Positions 39,552 to 45,829 of a stretch of DNA of 64,000 bases are shown one piece after another. The stretch spans positions 868,001 to 932,000 of the forward strand of contig NZ_JAESND010000001.1 in NCBI RefSeq assembly GCF_016865585.1, written 5' to 3'. The stretch's first letter is position 1; every line of letters starts with the position of its first letter. The notes beneath the pieces were generated by a model. It saw nothing but the letters and a program-made list of their open reading frames with translations, was not told the DNA's origin and searched no databases. Both the position numbers and the translations under genes were made by a program. The DNA is from Jeongeupia naejangsanensis. GTDB taxonomy: Bacteria; Pseudomonadota; Gammaproteobacteria; Burkholderiales; Chitinibacteraceae.

Positions 39552-40523
39552 ATGAGTTCGATTACCCGCTGCCCCAACTGTCATACGGCGTTCAATGTCA
39601 CCGCCGCGCAACTGGCCACCCACAAGGGCAAGGTGCGCTGCGGCAAATGCGCCTTCGTGTTCAACGCGCTGGAATGCATGACGGCGCCGGAGCCGGCCGA
39701 CCAGCCTGTCGCCTCACCGGACACCGGGGCGCAGATCCCAGAACCGGTCGCCGAGCTGCCGACGCCGCCGGCAGCCGAACTCAGTGTCGCCGAATACCTC
39801 GCTCAGCGAACCGAACCGGAACCGGAACCGGAACCGGAACCGGAACCGGAACCGGAACCGGAACCGGAACCGGAACCGGAACCGGAACCGGAACCGGAAC
39901 CGGAACCGGAACCGGCAACAGTCGACCCTGATCCGGCCACCGCCGCCAGCCCGGCCCCCTCTCCCGTTGACGAAACGCCGTCGGACTACAGGCCGATCCC
40001 GACTTTCGACAACGACGCCCTGCTCGCCCTGCCCAAACCGCCGTCGCGCTGGCGCTGGCTGGTCATGGCACTGTCCGCGCTGGCCGTGTTTGCCCTGCTG
40101 ACACAAGTCGCCCTGCGCTACCGTGCAACGCTGTCGACCGAGGCCCCCTGGCTGCGGCCGATCTACGTGTCTGCCTGCAATGCACTCGGCTGCGACATGC
40201 CCTTGCCGAGGCATGCAGAACTGCTGCGCTCGGACTACTCTGAGCTCAGCTATGTGCCCGGCCGGCCCAATCTCGTTCAACTGTCCGCCAGCGTGCGCAA
40301 CCTTGCGCAGTACGAGCAGGCCTTGCCGACGCTGGAACTGACGCTGACCAACGAGCGCGAAGACGTGGTGGCGCGCAAACGCTTCACCCCTGCCCAATAC
40401 TTGGCCGCGAGCGAAAAGGGGCGCACGCGGCTCGCGCCGAACGACGAGCTGCGCGCATACCTGCAACTCGACCTCGGCCAACTCGATTCCTCCGGTTACT
40501 CCATTTACTGGTTCTATCCATGA
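39552..40523 (+). CDS. Zinc-ribbon DUF3426 membrane protein with Glu-Pro repeat
   Basis: A 323-residue protein. An N-terminal MJ0042-type zinc ribbon (ITRCPNCHTAFNV ... KVRCGKCAFVFNA) is followed by a long acidic spacer with a perfect 17-unit Glu-Pro repeat. One membrane segment (WLVMALSALAVFALLTQVAL) and a C-terminal periplasmic DUF3426 domain (LRPIYVSACNALGCDMPLP onward) complete it. This is the usual beta-proteobacterial partner of prmA; function unknown. TACAAT at 39538-39543 is only nine bases from the ATG, so a separate, nearly leaderless transcript is possible. The stop overlaps gcvH (ATGA). Confidence 0.85.
   Translation: MSSITRCPNCHTAFNVTAAQLATHKGKVRCGKCAFVFNALECMTAPEPADQPVASPDTGAQIPEPVAELPTPPAAELSVAEYLAQRTEPEPEPEPEPEPEPEPEPEPEPEPEPEPEPEPEPATVDPDPATAASPAPSPVDETPSDYRPIPTFDNDALLALPKPPSRWRWLVMALSALAVFALLTQVALRYRATLSTEAPWLRPIYVSACNALGCDMPLPRHAELLRSDYSELSYVPGRPNLVQLSASVRNLAQYEQALPTLELTLTNEREDVVARKRFTPAQYLAASEKGRTRLAPNDELRAYLQLDLGQLDSSGYSIYWFYP
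39813..39914 (+). repeat. Perfect (GAACCG)17 hexanucleotide repeat in the DUF3426 gene
   Basis: Seventeen uninterrupted GAACCG units (102 bp) encode (Glu-Pro)17 in the spacer between the zinc ribbon and the membrane segment. Both codon positions are invariant across all copies, which indicates recent slippage-type expansion. Confidence 0.97.
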
Positions 40524-40897
40524 CGATTCCTGCCGATCTGCTGTACTCCGAAACCCATCAGTGGGCCCGTTTCGACAACGATGGTCTGGTGACCGTCGGC
40601 ATCACCCACTTCGCCCAGTCGACGCTTGGCGACATGGTCTACGTCGAATTGCCCGCCATCGGCCGACAGGTGAAGCAGCAGGAAGCTGTCGCGCTGGTCG
40701 AATCGGTCAAGAGCGCGTCCGACGTCCATTGCCCGCTGTCGGGCGAGATCACCGAAACCAATGCCGAGGCGGTGGACACGCCGGAACTGATTAACGACGC
40801 ACCGTACGACACCTGGCTGTTCCGGCTGCGGCCGAGCGATCTGGCCGAGCGTGCAGCGCTGCTCGACGCGGCGGCGTACGAGAAGGCCATCGCCTGA
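40520..40897 (+). CDS. gcvH: Glycine cleavage system H protein (lipoyl carrier)
   Basis: A 125-residue lipoyl carrier. The lipoylation motif [20 protein letters not shown] places the modified Lys at 64. H protein shuttles the aminomethyl group between P and T proteins and also serves as a lipoate hub. Neither gcvP nor gcvT is in this window. The start overlaps the DUF3426 stop by four bases, so the two are translationally coupled. An imperfect terminator follows. Confidence 0.92.
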   Translation: MTIPADLLYSETHQWARFDNDGLVTVGITHFAQSTLGDMVYVELPAIGRQVKQQEAVALVESVKSASDVHCPLSGEITETNAEAVDTPELINDAPYDTWLFRLRPSDLAERAALLDAAAYEKAIA

Positions 40898-40902
40898 ATT
40901 TG

Positions 40903-40939
40903 AAATGGCGCTTGATTCCTGCGGAATCGGCGCCATTTT
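40903..40939 (+). terminator. Terminator after gcvH
   Basis: A long two-part stem: AAATGGCGC / GCGCCATTT outside, GATTCC / GGAATC inside, TGC loop, then TTTT/TTC. It begins five bases after the gcvH stop. A reading frame extending tpx upstream would run through it and is rejected. Confidence 0.75.
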
Positions 40940-41010
40940 CACAAGATGCGGCTCGCCAGAAGCCGCCTTTTCCAAGCCACATCGACGATACCACTCACCA
41001 GGAGCATCCC

Positions 41011-41511
41011 ATGTCCAGCGTTACCCTCGGCGGCAACCCGATCGAAGTCAGCGGCGCTTTCCCCAAGGCCGGCGACAGCGCCAAGCCGTTCACCCTCGTC
41101 GGCAAGGATCTCGCCGATGTCTCGCTGGCGTCGTTCGCCGGCAAGAAGAAAGTCCTGAACATTTTCCCGAGCATCGACACGCCGACCTGCGCGACCTCGG
41201 TCCGTCGTTTCAACGAATCGGCTTCCAAGCTCGCCGACACCGTCGTGCTGTGCATCTCGGCTGACCTGCCGTTCGCGCAGAACCGCTTCTGCGGCGCCGA
41301 AGGTCTGGAAAACGTCGTCACGCTGTCGACCATGCGCGGCCGCCAGTTCCTGAACGACTACGGCGTCGAATTCGCGACCGGCCCGCTGGTCGGCGTCGCC
41401 GCCCGTGCCGTTGTCGTCCTCGATGCCAACGACAAGGTGCTGCACGCTGAACTCGTCGCCGAAATCAAGGACGAGCCGAACTACGACGCAGCGCTCAAAG
41501 CCCTCGCTTAA
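41011..41511 (+). CDS. tpx: Thiol peroxidase (atypical 2-Cys peroxiredoxin)
   Basis: A 166-residue Tpx that reduces lipid and other hydroperoxides in the periplasm or cytoplasm. The peroxidatic Cys 60 lies in [16 protein letters not shown] and the resolving Cys 94 in [12 protein letters not shown], the standard pair. ATG 41011 follows AGGAGC at normal distance. It is separated from gcvH by a terminator, so it likely has its own promoter. Confidence 0.95.
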   Translation: MSSVTLGGNPIEVSGAFPKAGDSAKPFTLVGKDLADVSLASFAGKKKVLNIFPSIDTPTCATSVRRFNESASKLADTVVLCISADLPFAQNRFCGAEGLENVVTLSTMRGRQFLNDYGVEFATGPLVGVAARAVVVLDANDKVLHAELVAEIKDEPNYDAALKALA

Positions 41512-41556
41512 GTTCTTTCCGGCACCGTGACTTCGGTCACGCCGCCCGCAGGACCG

Positions 41557-41586
41557 AATCGGCTAGAATGAACGTTCTAGCCGATT
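41557..41586. promoter_or_regulatory. 12-bp inverted repeat overlapping a -10, candidate operator
   Basis: Perfect 12-bp arms (AATCGGCTAGAA / TTCTAGCCGATT) flank TGAACG. The repeat overlaps a TAGAAT hexamer (41564-41569) upstream of the gene at 41606. Its core AGAATGAACGTTCTA (41565-41579) matches 14 of 15 bases with 44145-44159. It has no T-run fitting a terminator for tpx. Confidence 0.55.
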
Positions 41587-41605
41587 TGCTTTTCAAGGCC
41601 TTCAG

Positions 41606-42091
41606 ATGAAGAAATACCTCCCGCTCGTTGTTTCGGCACTGTTTGCCGTGCTCGCCACCGTCCAGTACGCCATGGCCGATGGTCCGAGGCTGACGGTACG
41701 TTTCGCCAATCCGGCGTGGAACGGCATCGCCATTCCGGCCGGCCAGCAGTGCGCGCAGCTCGGCGGCAAGGGCAACACACCTGCGCTGAACGTGTTCGAT
41801 CTGCCCAGCGGTACCGGCGCACTGCAGCTGGAATACAAACAACGCGGCGGCGCCAGCCTTGGCGTCCTGCGCTACGACGTTGCACCGAATGTCGCCAGCG
41901 TGCAGCTCTCCAGCGTCACCGGCGCGCAAGCCGTGCTGCCGGCCGGGTACTCGTGGGTCAGCCAGTCCGCCACCGGGGGTTACCAGCCGCCGTGCACCAA
42001 GGGTGCGAGCTATTTCCTCGTCGTGAAAGCGCTGGATGCCGGCGGCAAGCCGCTGGGCGAAGGCCGGCTGGAGTTGGGCAAGCTGCAATGA
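41606..42091 (+). CDS. Secreted protein of unknown function
   Basis: A 161-residue exported protein with signal peptide MKKYLPLVVSALFAVLATVQYAMA. The mature region is compact and beta-rich, with two Cys (QQCAQL and PPCTKG) that may pair. The late stretch GGYQPPCTKGASYFLVVKALD faintly recalls phosphatidylethanolamine-binding proteins (YbhB), but the ligand motif DPDAP is absent, so I do not assign that family. It is preceded by the 12-bp inverted repeat, suggesting regulated expression. Confidence 0.6.
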   Translation: MKKYLPLVVSALFAVLATVQYAMADGPRLTVRFANPAWNGIAIPAGQQCAQLGGKGNTPALNVFDLPSGTGALQLEYKQRGGASLGVLRYDVAPNVASVQLSSVTGAQAVLPAGYSWVSQSATGGYQPPCTKGASYFLVVKALDAGGKPLGEGRLELGKLQ

Positions 42092-42101
42092 GTGCGCGGC
42101 A

Positions 42102-42866
42102 ATGACGGCGTGGCCCGCCACGCTTTTCGACCGGCACCCCGGCTACGCGCCGATCCGCCCGGTGCTTGCACGGTTTGATTGCCTGCCCGACTGGCAGGCA
42201 TGGCAGGCGCTGGGTTCGCCGGCGTGCAACCGCCTCGGCCTGCCGCTTTCCTTCGTCGATCCGGATTCGCTGACGCAGTATTACGAATCGGAGATCCACG
42301 ACGCAGGGCGCATCGCCACCCGCCACAACTGGCACGACGGCTTCAATGCCGCAGTCTGGCATACGTTTCCGCGTACCAAGGTCGCGCTGAACGCGCTCCA
42401 CCACCGCCACACGCAAGGCAACGCGCGCGGGCCCGTACGCGATGCGGCGACCCTGTTCGACGAATGCGGGCTGATCGTCGCCTGTAGTGATCCGGCGCTG
42501 ACCGACGCACTGGTCGGTCACGACTGGCCCTGGCTGTTCCAGCATCGCCGCGACGACTGGGGCCAGCGTATCGAGGCGCTGTGCTTTGGCCATGCCAATT
42601 ACGAGTACCTGCTGGCGCCGTTCCGCGGGCTGACCGGCAAATGCTGGCTGGTCGCCGTCGATGACGCTCACTTCACCCTGCCCTTGCCCGAACGGATCAG
42701 CGTGCTCGACATGCGGATCGCGGCCGAGATCGACGCCGACCGGCTGGAACGGCCGAAGCAGCTGCCGCCGCTGCCGTTTCTCGGCATTCCCGGCTGGTGG
42801 CCCGAGCAGGATGCCGCGTTCTATGCCGACACCGGCTACTTCCGCCCCAAGCGCGCGACCACCTGA
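42102..42866 (+). CDS. DUF3025 protein
   Basis: A 254-residue cytoplasmic protein. The segments ESEIHDAGRIATRHNWHDGFNAAVWHTFPRTKVALNALH and GHANYEYLLAPFRGLTGKCWL are typical of DUF3025, an uncharacterised proteobacterial family rich in conserved His/Trp. It ends with the family-like WWPEQDAAFYADTGYFRP. ATG 42102 begins 10 bp after the preceding stop, so co-transcription with the secreted protein is likely. No catalytic role is known. Confidence 0.78.
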   Translation: MTAWPATLFDRHPGYAPIRPVLARFDCLPDWQAWQALGSPACNRLGLPLSFVDPDSLTQYYESEIHDAGRIATRHNWHDGFNAAVWHTFPRTKVALNALHHRHTQGNARGPVRDAATLFDECGLIVACSDPALTDALVGHDWPWLFQHRRDDWGQRIEALCFGHANYEYLLAPFRGLTGKCWLVAVDDAHFTLPLPERISVLDMRIAAEIDADRLERPKQLPPLPFLGIPGWWPEQDAAFYADTGYFRPKRATT

Positions 42867-42996
42867 CGTCGCAACCGCCTTTCGTCCGGTCAGCCGCCGG
42901 GCCCGAACCGCTCCTTGCCTTCGTCTGCACCGGTTCCGATGCTGAATCGACCGGCCCGATGCCGGCGACTCACAGAGAGAACATCGAGGAGCAGGC

Positions 42997-43599
42997 ATGA
43001 AACGCATTCATTGTTCCGTATTCGTCGCACAGCTCGTCGCCGGCTTCGCGCTGGCGTGCCCGCCATCGGCCCGGCCGCCGTCGGCACCGTTGCCGGCCGG
43101 CATTGATGGCCAGCTGCCGCTTGTTCAGCCCGTCATCGCCACGCCGGCCACGGTCGGCGACGATCAGTGCGCCAGCGGCGGTGCCTACAGCGACACCGCG
43201 CAGCTCGCGTCGCTGTCGGATGGCGAATATCAGCGCCGCTTCGGCGTGCCCCTTGCCGCGTCGGCGCCGCCTTTCCATGCCGGCATCACGCAGACCGGCG
43301 GCGGTTACGACTTCTTTATCAGCACGCCACTCGGCAGCGGCGGCGGGCAAGCGCCGGCGAGCTGGGAAGTCCGCGTCGATGGTCAGGTCATCGCGAGCGG
43401 CAGCTGGTTCGAACTGATCGGCGCATGCCCGGCCTCGGACGAGACGTGCAGCTCCCAATCGGCGTGGATCGCCACGACGTCGCTCTCGCCGAGCGCGTTC
43501 GATGCCACGCGCTATGTCACCGTCTGGGTCTGCGGCACCGGCGATGCGTGCCGGCCGACGCCGCTGCTGTCGCCGCGATTCAAGCAAGGCATTAGCTGA
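42997..43599 (+). CDS. Secreted protein of unknown function
   Basis: A 200-residue exported protein: signal MKRIHCSVFVAQLVAGFALA, then a Pro/Ala-rich stretch and a mature domain with four to six Cys (DDQCASGG, GACPASDETCSSQ, VWVCGTGDACRP). The YDFFISTPLGSGGG and SWEVRVDGQVIASGSWFELIG segments look beta-rich. No family is recognised. A poorly formed hairpin at 43616-43641 follows. It is an isolated plus-strand gene facing the VOC gene. Confidence 0.55.
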   Translation: MKRIHCSVFVAQLVAGFALACPPSARPPSAPLPAGIDGQLPLVQPVIATPATVGDDQCASGGAYSDTAQLASLSDGEYQRRFGVPLAASAPPFHAGITQTGGGYDFFISTPLGSGGGQAPASWEVRVDGQVIASGSWFELIGACPASDETCSSQSAWIATTSLSPSAFDATRYVTVWVCGTGDACRPTPLLSPRFKQGIS

Positions 43600-43615
43600 C
43601 GCTGCAATCCGCCCA

Positions 43616-43641
43616 AACGCCGTGTCCTGCGATACGGCGTT
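43616..43641. terminator. Weak hairpin between convergent genes
   Basis: An 8-bp stem (AACGCCGT / ACGGCGTT) with a 10-nt loop and no T-run, located between convergent genes. Confidence 0.25.
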
Positions 43642-43701
43642 GTGCCCCCGTCCGCGAGCGGTATTCAGTACATCGGCTGCGGTCCCCAATCCGAAACAGG
43701 C

Positions 43702-44121
43702 TCAGACCAGCAGGCGCCCCGATTCGTCGAACACCCAGGCATCCTCGTAGCACACCTCGAACAAATGGCCGTCCGGATCGCGGAAATAGCCGGCAACACC
43801 CCATGCCGTTTGCGTGGCCGGTTTAACCAGCGTGCCGCCGTGCTGTTCGACCTGCGCCAATGTCTCGGCAACTTCACCCGGTTGGCGGGCCAAATACACG
43901 AGCGCGCTGTGCGCGGCCTGCGCCGGCTGCGATGCGGGCTGGCCGGCATCGGCAGCCAGATCGCTGCGTGAAATCAGGCCCAGTACCACACCGCCCAGAT
44001 CAATCTTGATGAAGCCGGCGTGCGACGTCGGCGCAGCCTGCCAGCCAAGCGCCGCATAAAAAGCCGAGCTGCGCGCAATATCATCGACGCCAAGCAAAAT
44101 CAGGTTCAGGCGTGCCTGCAT
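43702..44121 (-). CDS. VOC-family (glyoxalase/bleomycin-resistance-like) protein
   Basis: A 139-residue vicinal-oxygen-chelate protein. The pattern LNLILLGVDDIARSSAFYAALGW at the start and GVAGYFRDPDGHLFEVCYE at the end is typical. The metal-ligand Glu in the last motif is present. Members act as isomerases, dioxygenases or drug-binding proteins; none can be specified. ATG 44121 follows GGAGAG; a frame open to 44187 would cross the candidate operator and is rejected. Confidence 0.82.
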   Translation of the reverse strand: MQARLNLILLGVDDIARSSAFYAALGWQAAPTSHAGFIKIDLGGVVLGLISRSDLAADAGQPASQPAQAAHSALVYLARQPGEVAETLAQVEQHGGTLVKPATQTAWGVAGYFRDPDGHLFEVCYEDAWVFDESGRLLV

Positions 44122-44144
44122 CTCTCTCTCCGTGATGGACAATA

Positions 44145-44159
44145 AGAACGAACGTTCTA
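44145..44159. promoter_or_regulatory. Candidate operator upstream of the VOC gene
   Basis: AGAACGAACGTTCTA with 5-bp arms (AGAAC / GTTCT) lies 23 bp upstream of the VOC start and inside its probable promoter. It differs at one base from the core at 41565-41579, in front of another gene at almost the same distance from the start. Confidence 0.5.
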
Positions 44160-44244
44160 TATTGCCATGCGGCACCCCGGCTGTCACACCAGCCGGAAGC
44201 TGATCGTCATTGCGTCTCTACCGGGATACACCCGAAGCGGGCCA

Positions 44245-44664
44245 TCAAGGATGTTGGGCGGCCCCGCCAGCCTCTGCGGCGAACACGTCACGGGCTGCAA
44301 ACAGGCCGTTCAGCGCGGCCGGAAAACCGGCATAGACCGCCATCTGCATGATGACCTCGACGATCTCGTCACGCGTGCAGCCGACATTGAGCGCCGCGCG
44401 GACATGCACCTTGAGTTGCGGGGTGGCGTTGCCGAGCGCGGTCAGCGCGGCGACGACGGCGATCTCGCGCGACTTCAGGTCGAGTCCGGGGCGCGAGTAG
44501 ATGTCGCCGAACGGGAACTCGATCAGGTAGCGGGCGAAATCGGGGGCAATGTCGGCCAGCGAGGCGATGACCGCTTCGCCGGCATCGCCGTCGATGTCTC
44601 GCAGTCTGTTCAGGCCGCGTTCATAACGGTCATCAGGGAGTGGATTTGCTGCAGGTACGGTCAT
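44245..44664 (-). CDS. Carboxymuconolactone decarboxylase-like (AhpD-fold) protein
   Basis: A 139-residue helical protein of the CMD/AhpD superfamily: [54 protein letters not shown]. The Cys and downstream His-like positions of AhpD are only partly present, so a peroxidase activity is uncertain; a decarboxylase-like or lactone-related role is equally possible. It starts 2 bp after the MerR stop with an AAAGGAG site, so it is the direct target of the MerR operon. Confidence 0.82.
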   Translation of the reverse strand: MTVPAANPLPDDRYERGLNRLRDIDGDAGEAVIASLADIAPDFARYLIEFPFGDIYSRPGLDLKSREIAVVAALTALGNATPQLKVHVRAALNVGCTRDEIVEVIMQMAVYAGFPAALNGLFAARDVFAAEAGGAAQHP

Positions 44665-44666
44665 GG

Positions 44667-45038
44667 TCAGGCTCCTTTGAGCCTGTCCACCTCCATGCGG
44701 CGATACAGGGCGATCTTGTCGGCGAGTTTGCCCAGATGGCTTTGCAAACGCTGAACCTCGGCTTCGACACGAGCGGCATGCGCCTGCAGCAGCTCGCGCC
44801 GCTGCAGCAGCGTTGCATCGCCTTCGCGGCGCAGGGCCGCATAAAGCTGCATCTGCTCGATCGGCATGCCGGTTTCGCGCAGCCGGATCAGGAAGCCCAG
44901 CCACACCAGATCCGCCTGGCTGTAGCTGCGATGCCCCGAAGCATTGCGCGCAACGCGATCGATCAGGCCGATCTTCTCGTAATAGCGCAAGGTGTCCGCG
45001 CTCAGGCCGACCGTACTGGCAAATTCGCTGATGTTCAT
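44667..45038 (-). CDS. MerR-family transcriptional regulator
   Basis: A 123-residue MerR regulator with a winged-helix N-terminus ([28 protein letters not shown]) and a C-terminal coiled coil. No sensing Cys are present, unlike metal-responding members; it resembles the NmlR/AdhR-type group responding to electrophiles or aldehydes. ATG 45038 is fixed by the MerR-type promoter at 45059-45089, which lies inside a longer open frame and rules out a start at 45095. It should autoregulate and control the CMD gene 2 bp downstream. Confidence 0.85.
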   Translation of the reverse strand: MNISEFASTVGLSADTLRYYEKIGLIDRVARNASGHRSYSQADLVWLGFLIRLRETGMPIEQMQLYAALRREGDATLLQRRELLQAHAARVEAEVQRLQSHLGKLADKIALYRRMEVDRLKGA

Positions 45039-45058
45039 GGGATGGACAGGGTGAGCCA

Positions 45059-45089
45059 AGGCTAATACTTGGAGCTTACTCCAGGTCAA
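45059..45089 (-). promoter_or_regulatory. MerR-type promoter with 19-bp spacer
   Basis: Read on the minus strand: TTGACC (-35, 45084-45089), a 19-bp spacer containing the near-palindrome CCTGGAG TAAG CTCCAAG (45068-45085), then TAGCCT (-10, 45059-45064). The long spacer with an inverted repeat between -35 and -10 is the hallmark of MerR-activated promoters. It implies a leader of roughly 15 nt. Confidence 0.85.
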
Positions 45090-45115
45090 GCGCAATGACC
45101 TGCCGCCCGTCCGGA

Positions 45116-45829
45116 CTACGGTACCAGCCGATAGCCGACGCCGGTTTCGGTCAGCAGATGCTGCGGCTGCGCCGGGTCGGCCTCGAGCTTCTGCCGCAGG
45201 TGACCCATGTAGATGCGCAGATAGTGGCTGTGCTCGACATAGGCCGGCCCCCAGACTTCGAGCAGCAGCTGCCGGTGCGTCAGCACCTTGCCCGCATGAC
45301 GGATCAGGACCGACAGCAAGCGGTATTCGATCGGCGTCAGGTGCAGCGCTTCGCCGCCGCGCGAGACTTCGCGTGCCACAAGGTCGATTTCAACGTCGCC
45401 AACGGTCACCTTGCCGTCGCGGCTTGATGCGTCCTGCCGGGCATGACGGCGAAGCAGCACGCGGACCCGTGCCATCAGCTCGGCAACGCCGAACGGCTTG
45501 GTCAGGTAATCGTCGGCGCCTGCGTCGAGCGCGGCAACCTTGTCGCTCTCCTGCGTGCGGGCCGACAGCACCAGCACCGGTACATCGGAGAACGCGCGCA
45601 GTTCGCGGACCAGCACGATCCCGTCGCCATCGGGCAGGCCGAGATCGAGGATCAGCAGATCGGGCTGGCGCGTACCGGCCGCGATCAGGCCGTCGCGTAC
45701 AGTGCCGGCGACATGGCTGACCATGCCCTCGCCTTCGAGGGCCAGCGACACGAAGCGGGCGATCTGCGCCTCGTCTTCGATCACGACGACGGTCGGGGCA
45801 AGGGCAGAGAGGGACGACGGGACAGGCAT
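45116..45829 (-). CDS. kdpE: Response regulator KdpE
   Basis: A 237-residue OmpR-type response regulator. The receiver domain has acidic pocket VIEDE, phospho-acceptor Asp 62 (LILDLGLPDGDG) and the Lys in DYLTKPFG. A C-terminal winged helix ends GVGYRLVP. It controls the Kdp high-affinity K+ uptake operon. The start overlaps the kdpD stop (TGATG). No kdpFABC genes are next to it on either side in this window. Confidence 0.92.
   Translation of the reverse strand: MPVPSSLSALAPTVVVIEDEAQIARFVSLALEGEGMVSHVAGTVRDGLIAAGTRQPDLLILDLGLPDGDGIVLVRELRAFSDVPVLVLSARTQESDKVAALDAGADDYLTKPFGVAELMARVRVLLRRHARQDASSRDGKVTVGDVEIDLVAREVSRGGEALHLTPIEYRLLSVLIRHAGKVLTHRQLLLEVWGPAYVEHSHYLRIYMGHLRQKLEADPAQPQHLLTETGVGYRLVP

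Noticed and set aside
41557-41586. Inverted repeat as terminator of tpx
   Set aside because: There is no T-run on the tpx side and the repeat overlaps the next gene's -10; an operator fits better.
41606-42091. YbhB/PEBP assignment for the secreted protein
   Set aside because: Only a faint resemblance near the C-terminus; the DPDAP ligand motif present in the true YbhB gene at 61496 is missing.
44665-45095. MerR start at 45095
   Set aside because: That start lies upstream of the gene's own MerR-type promoter; ATG 45038 gives the canonical MerR N-terminus.
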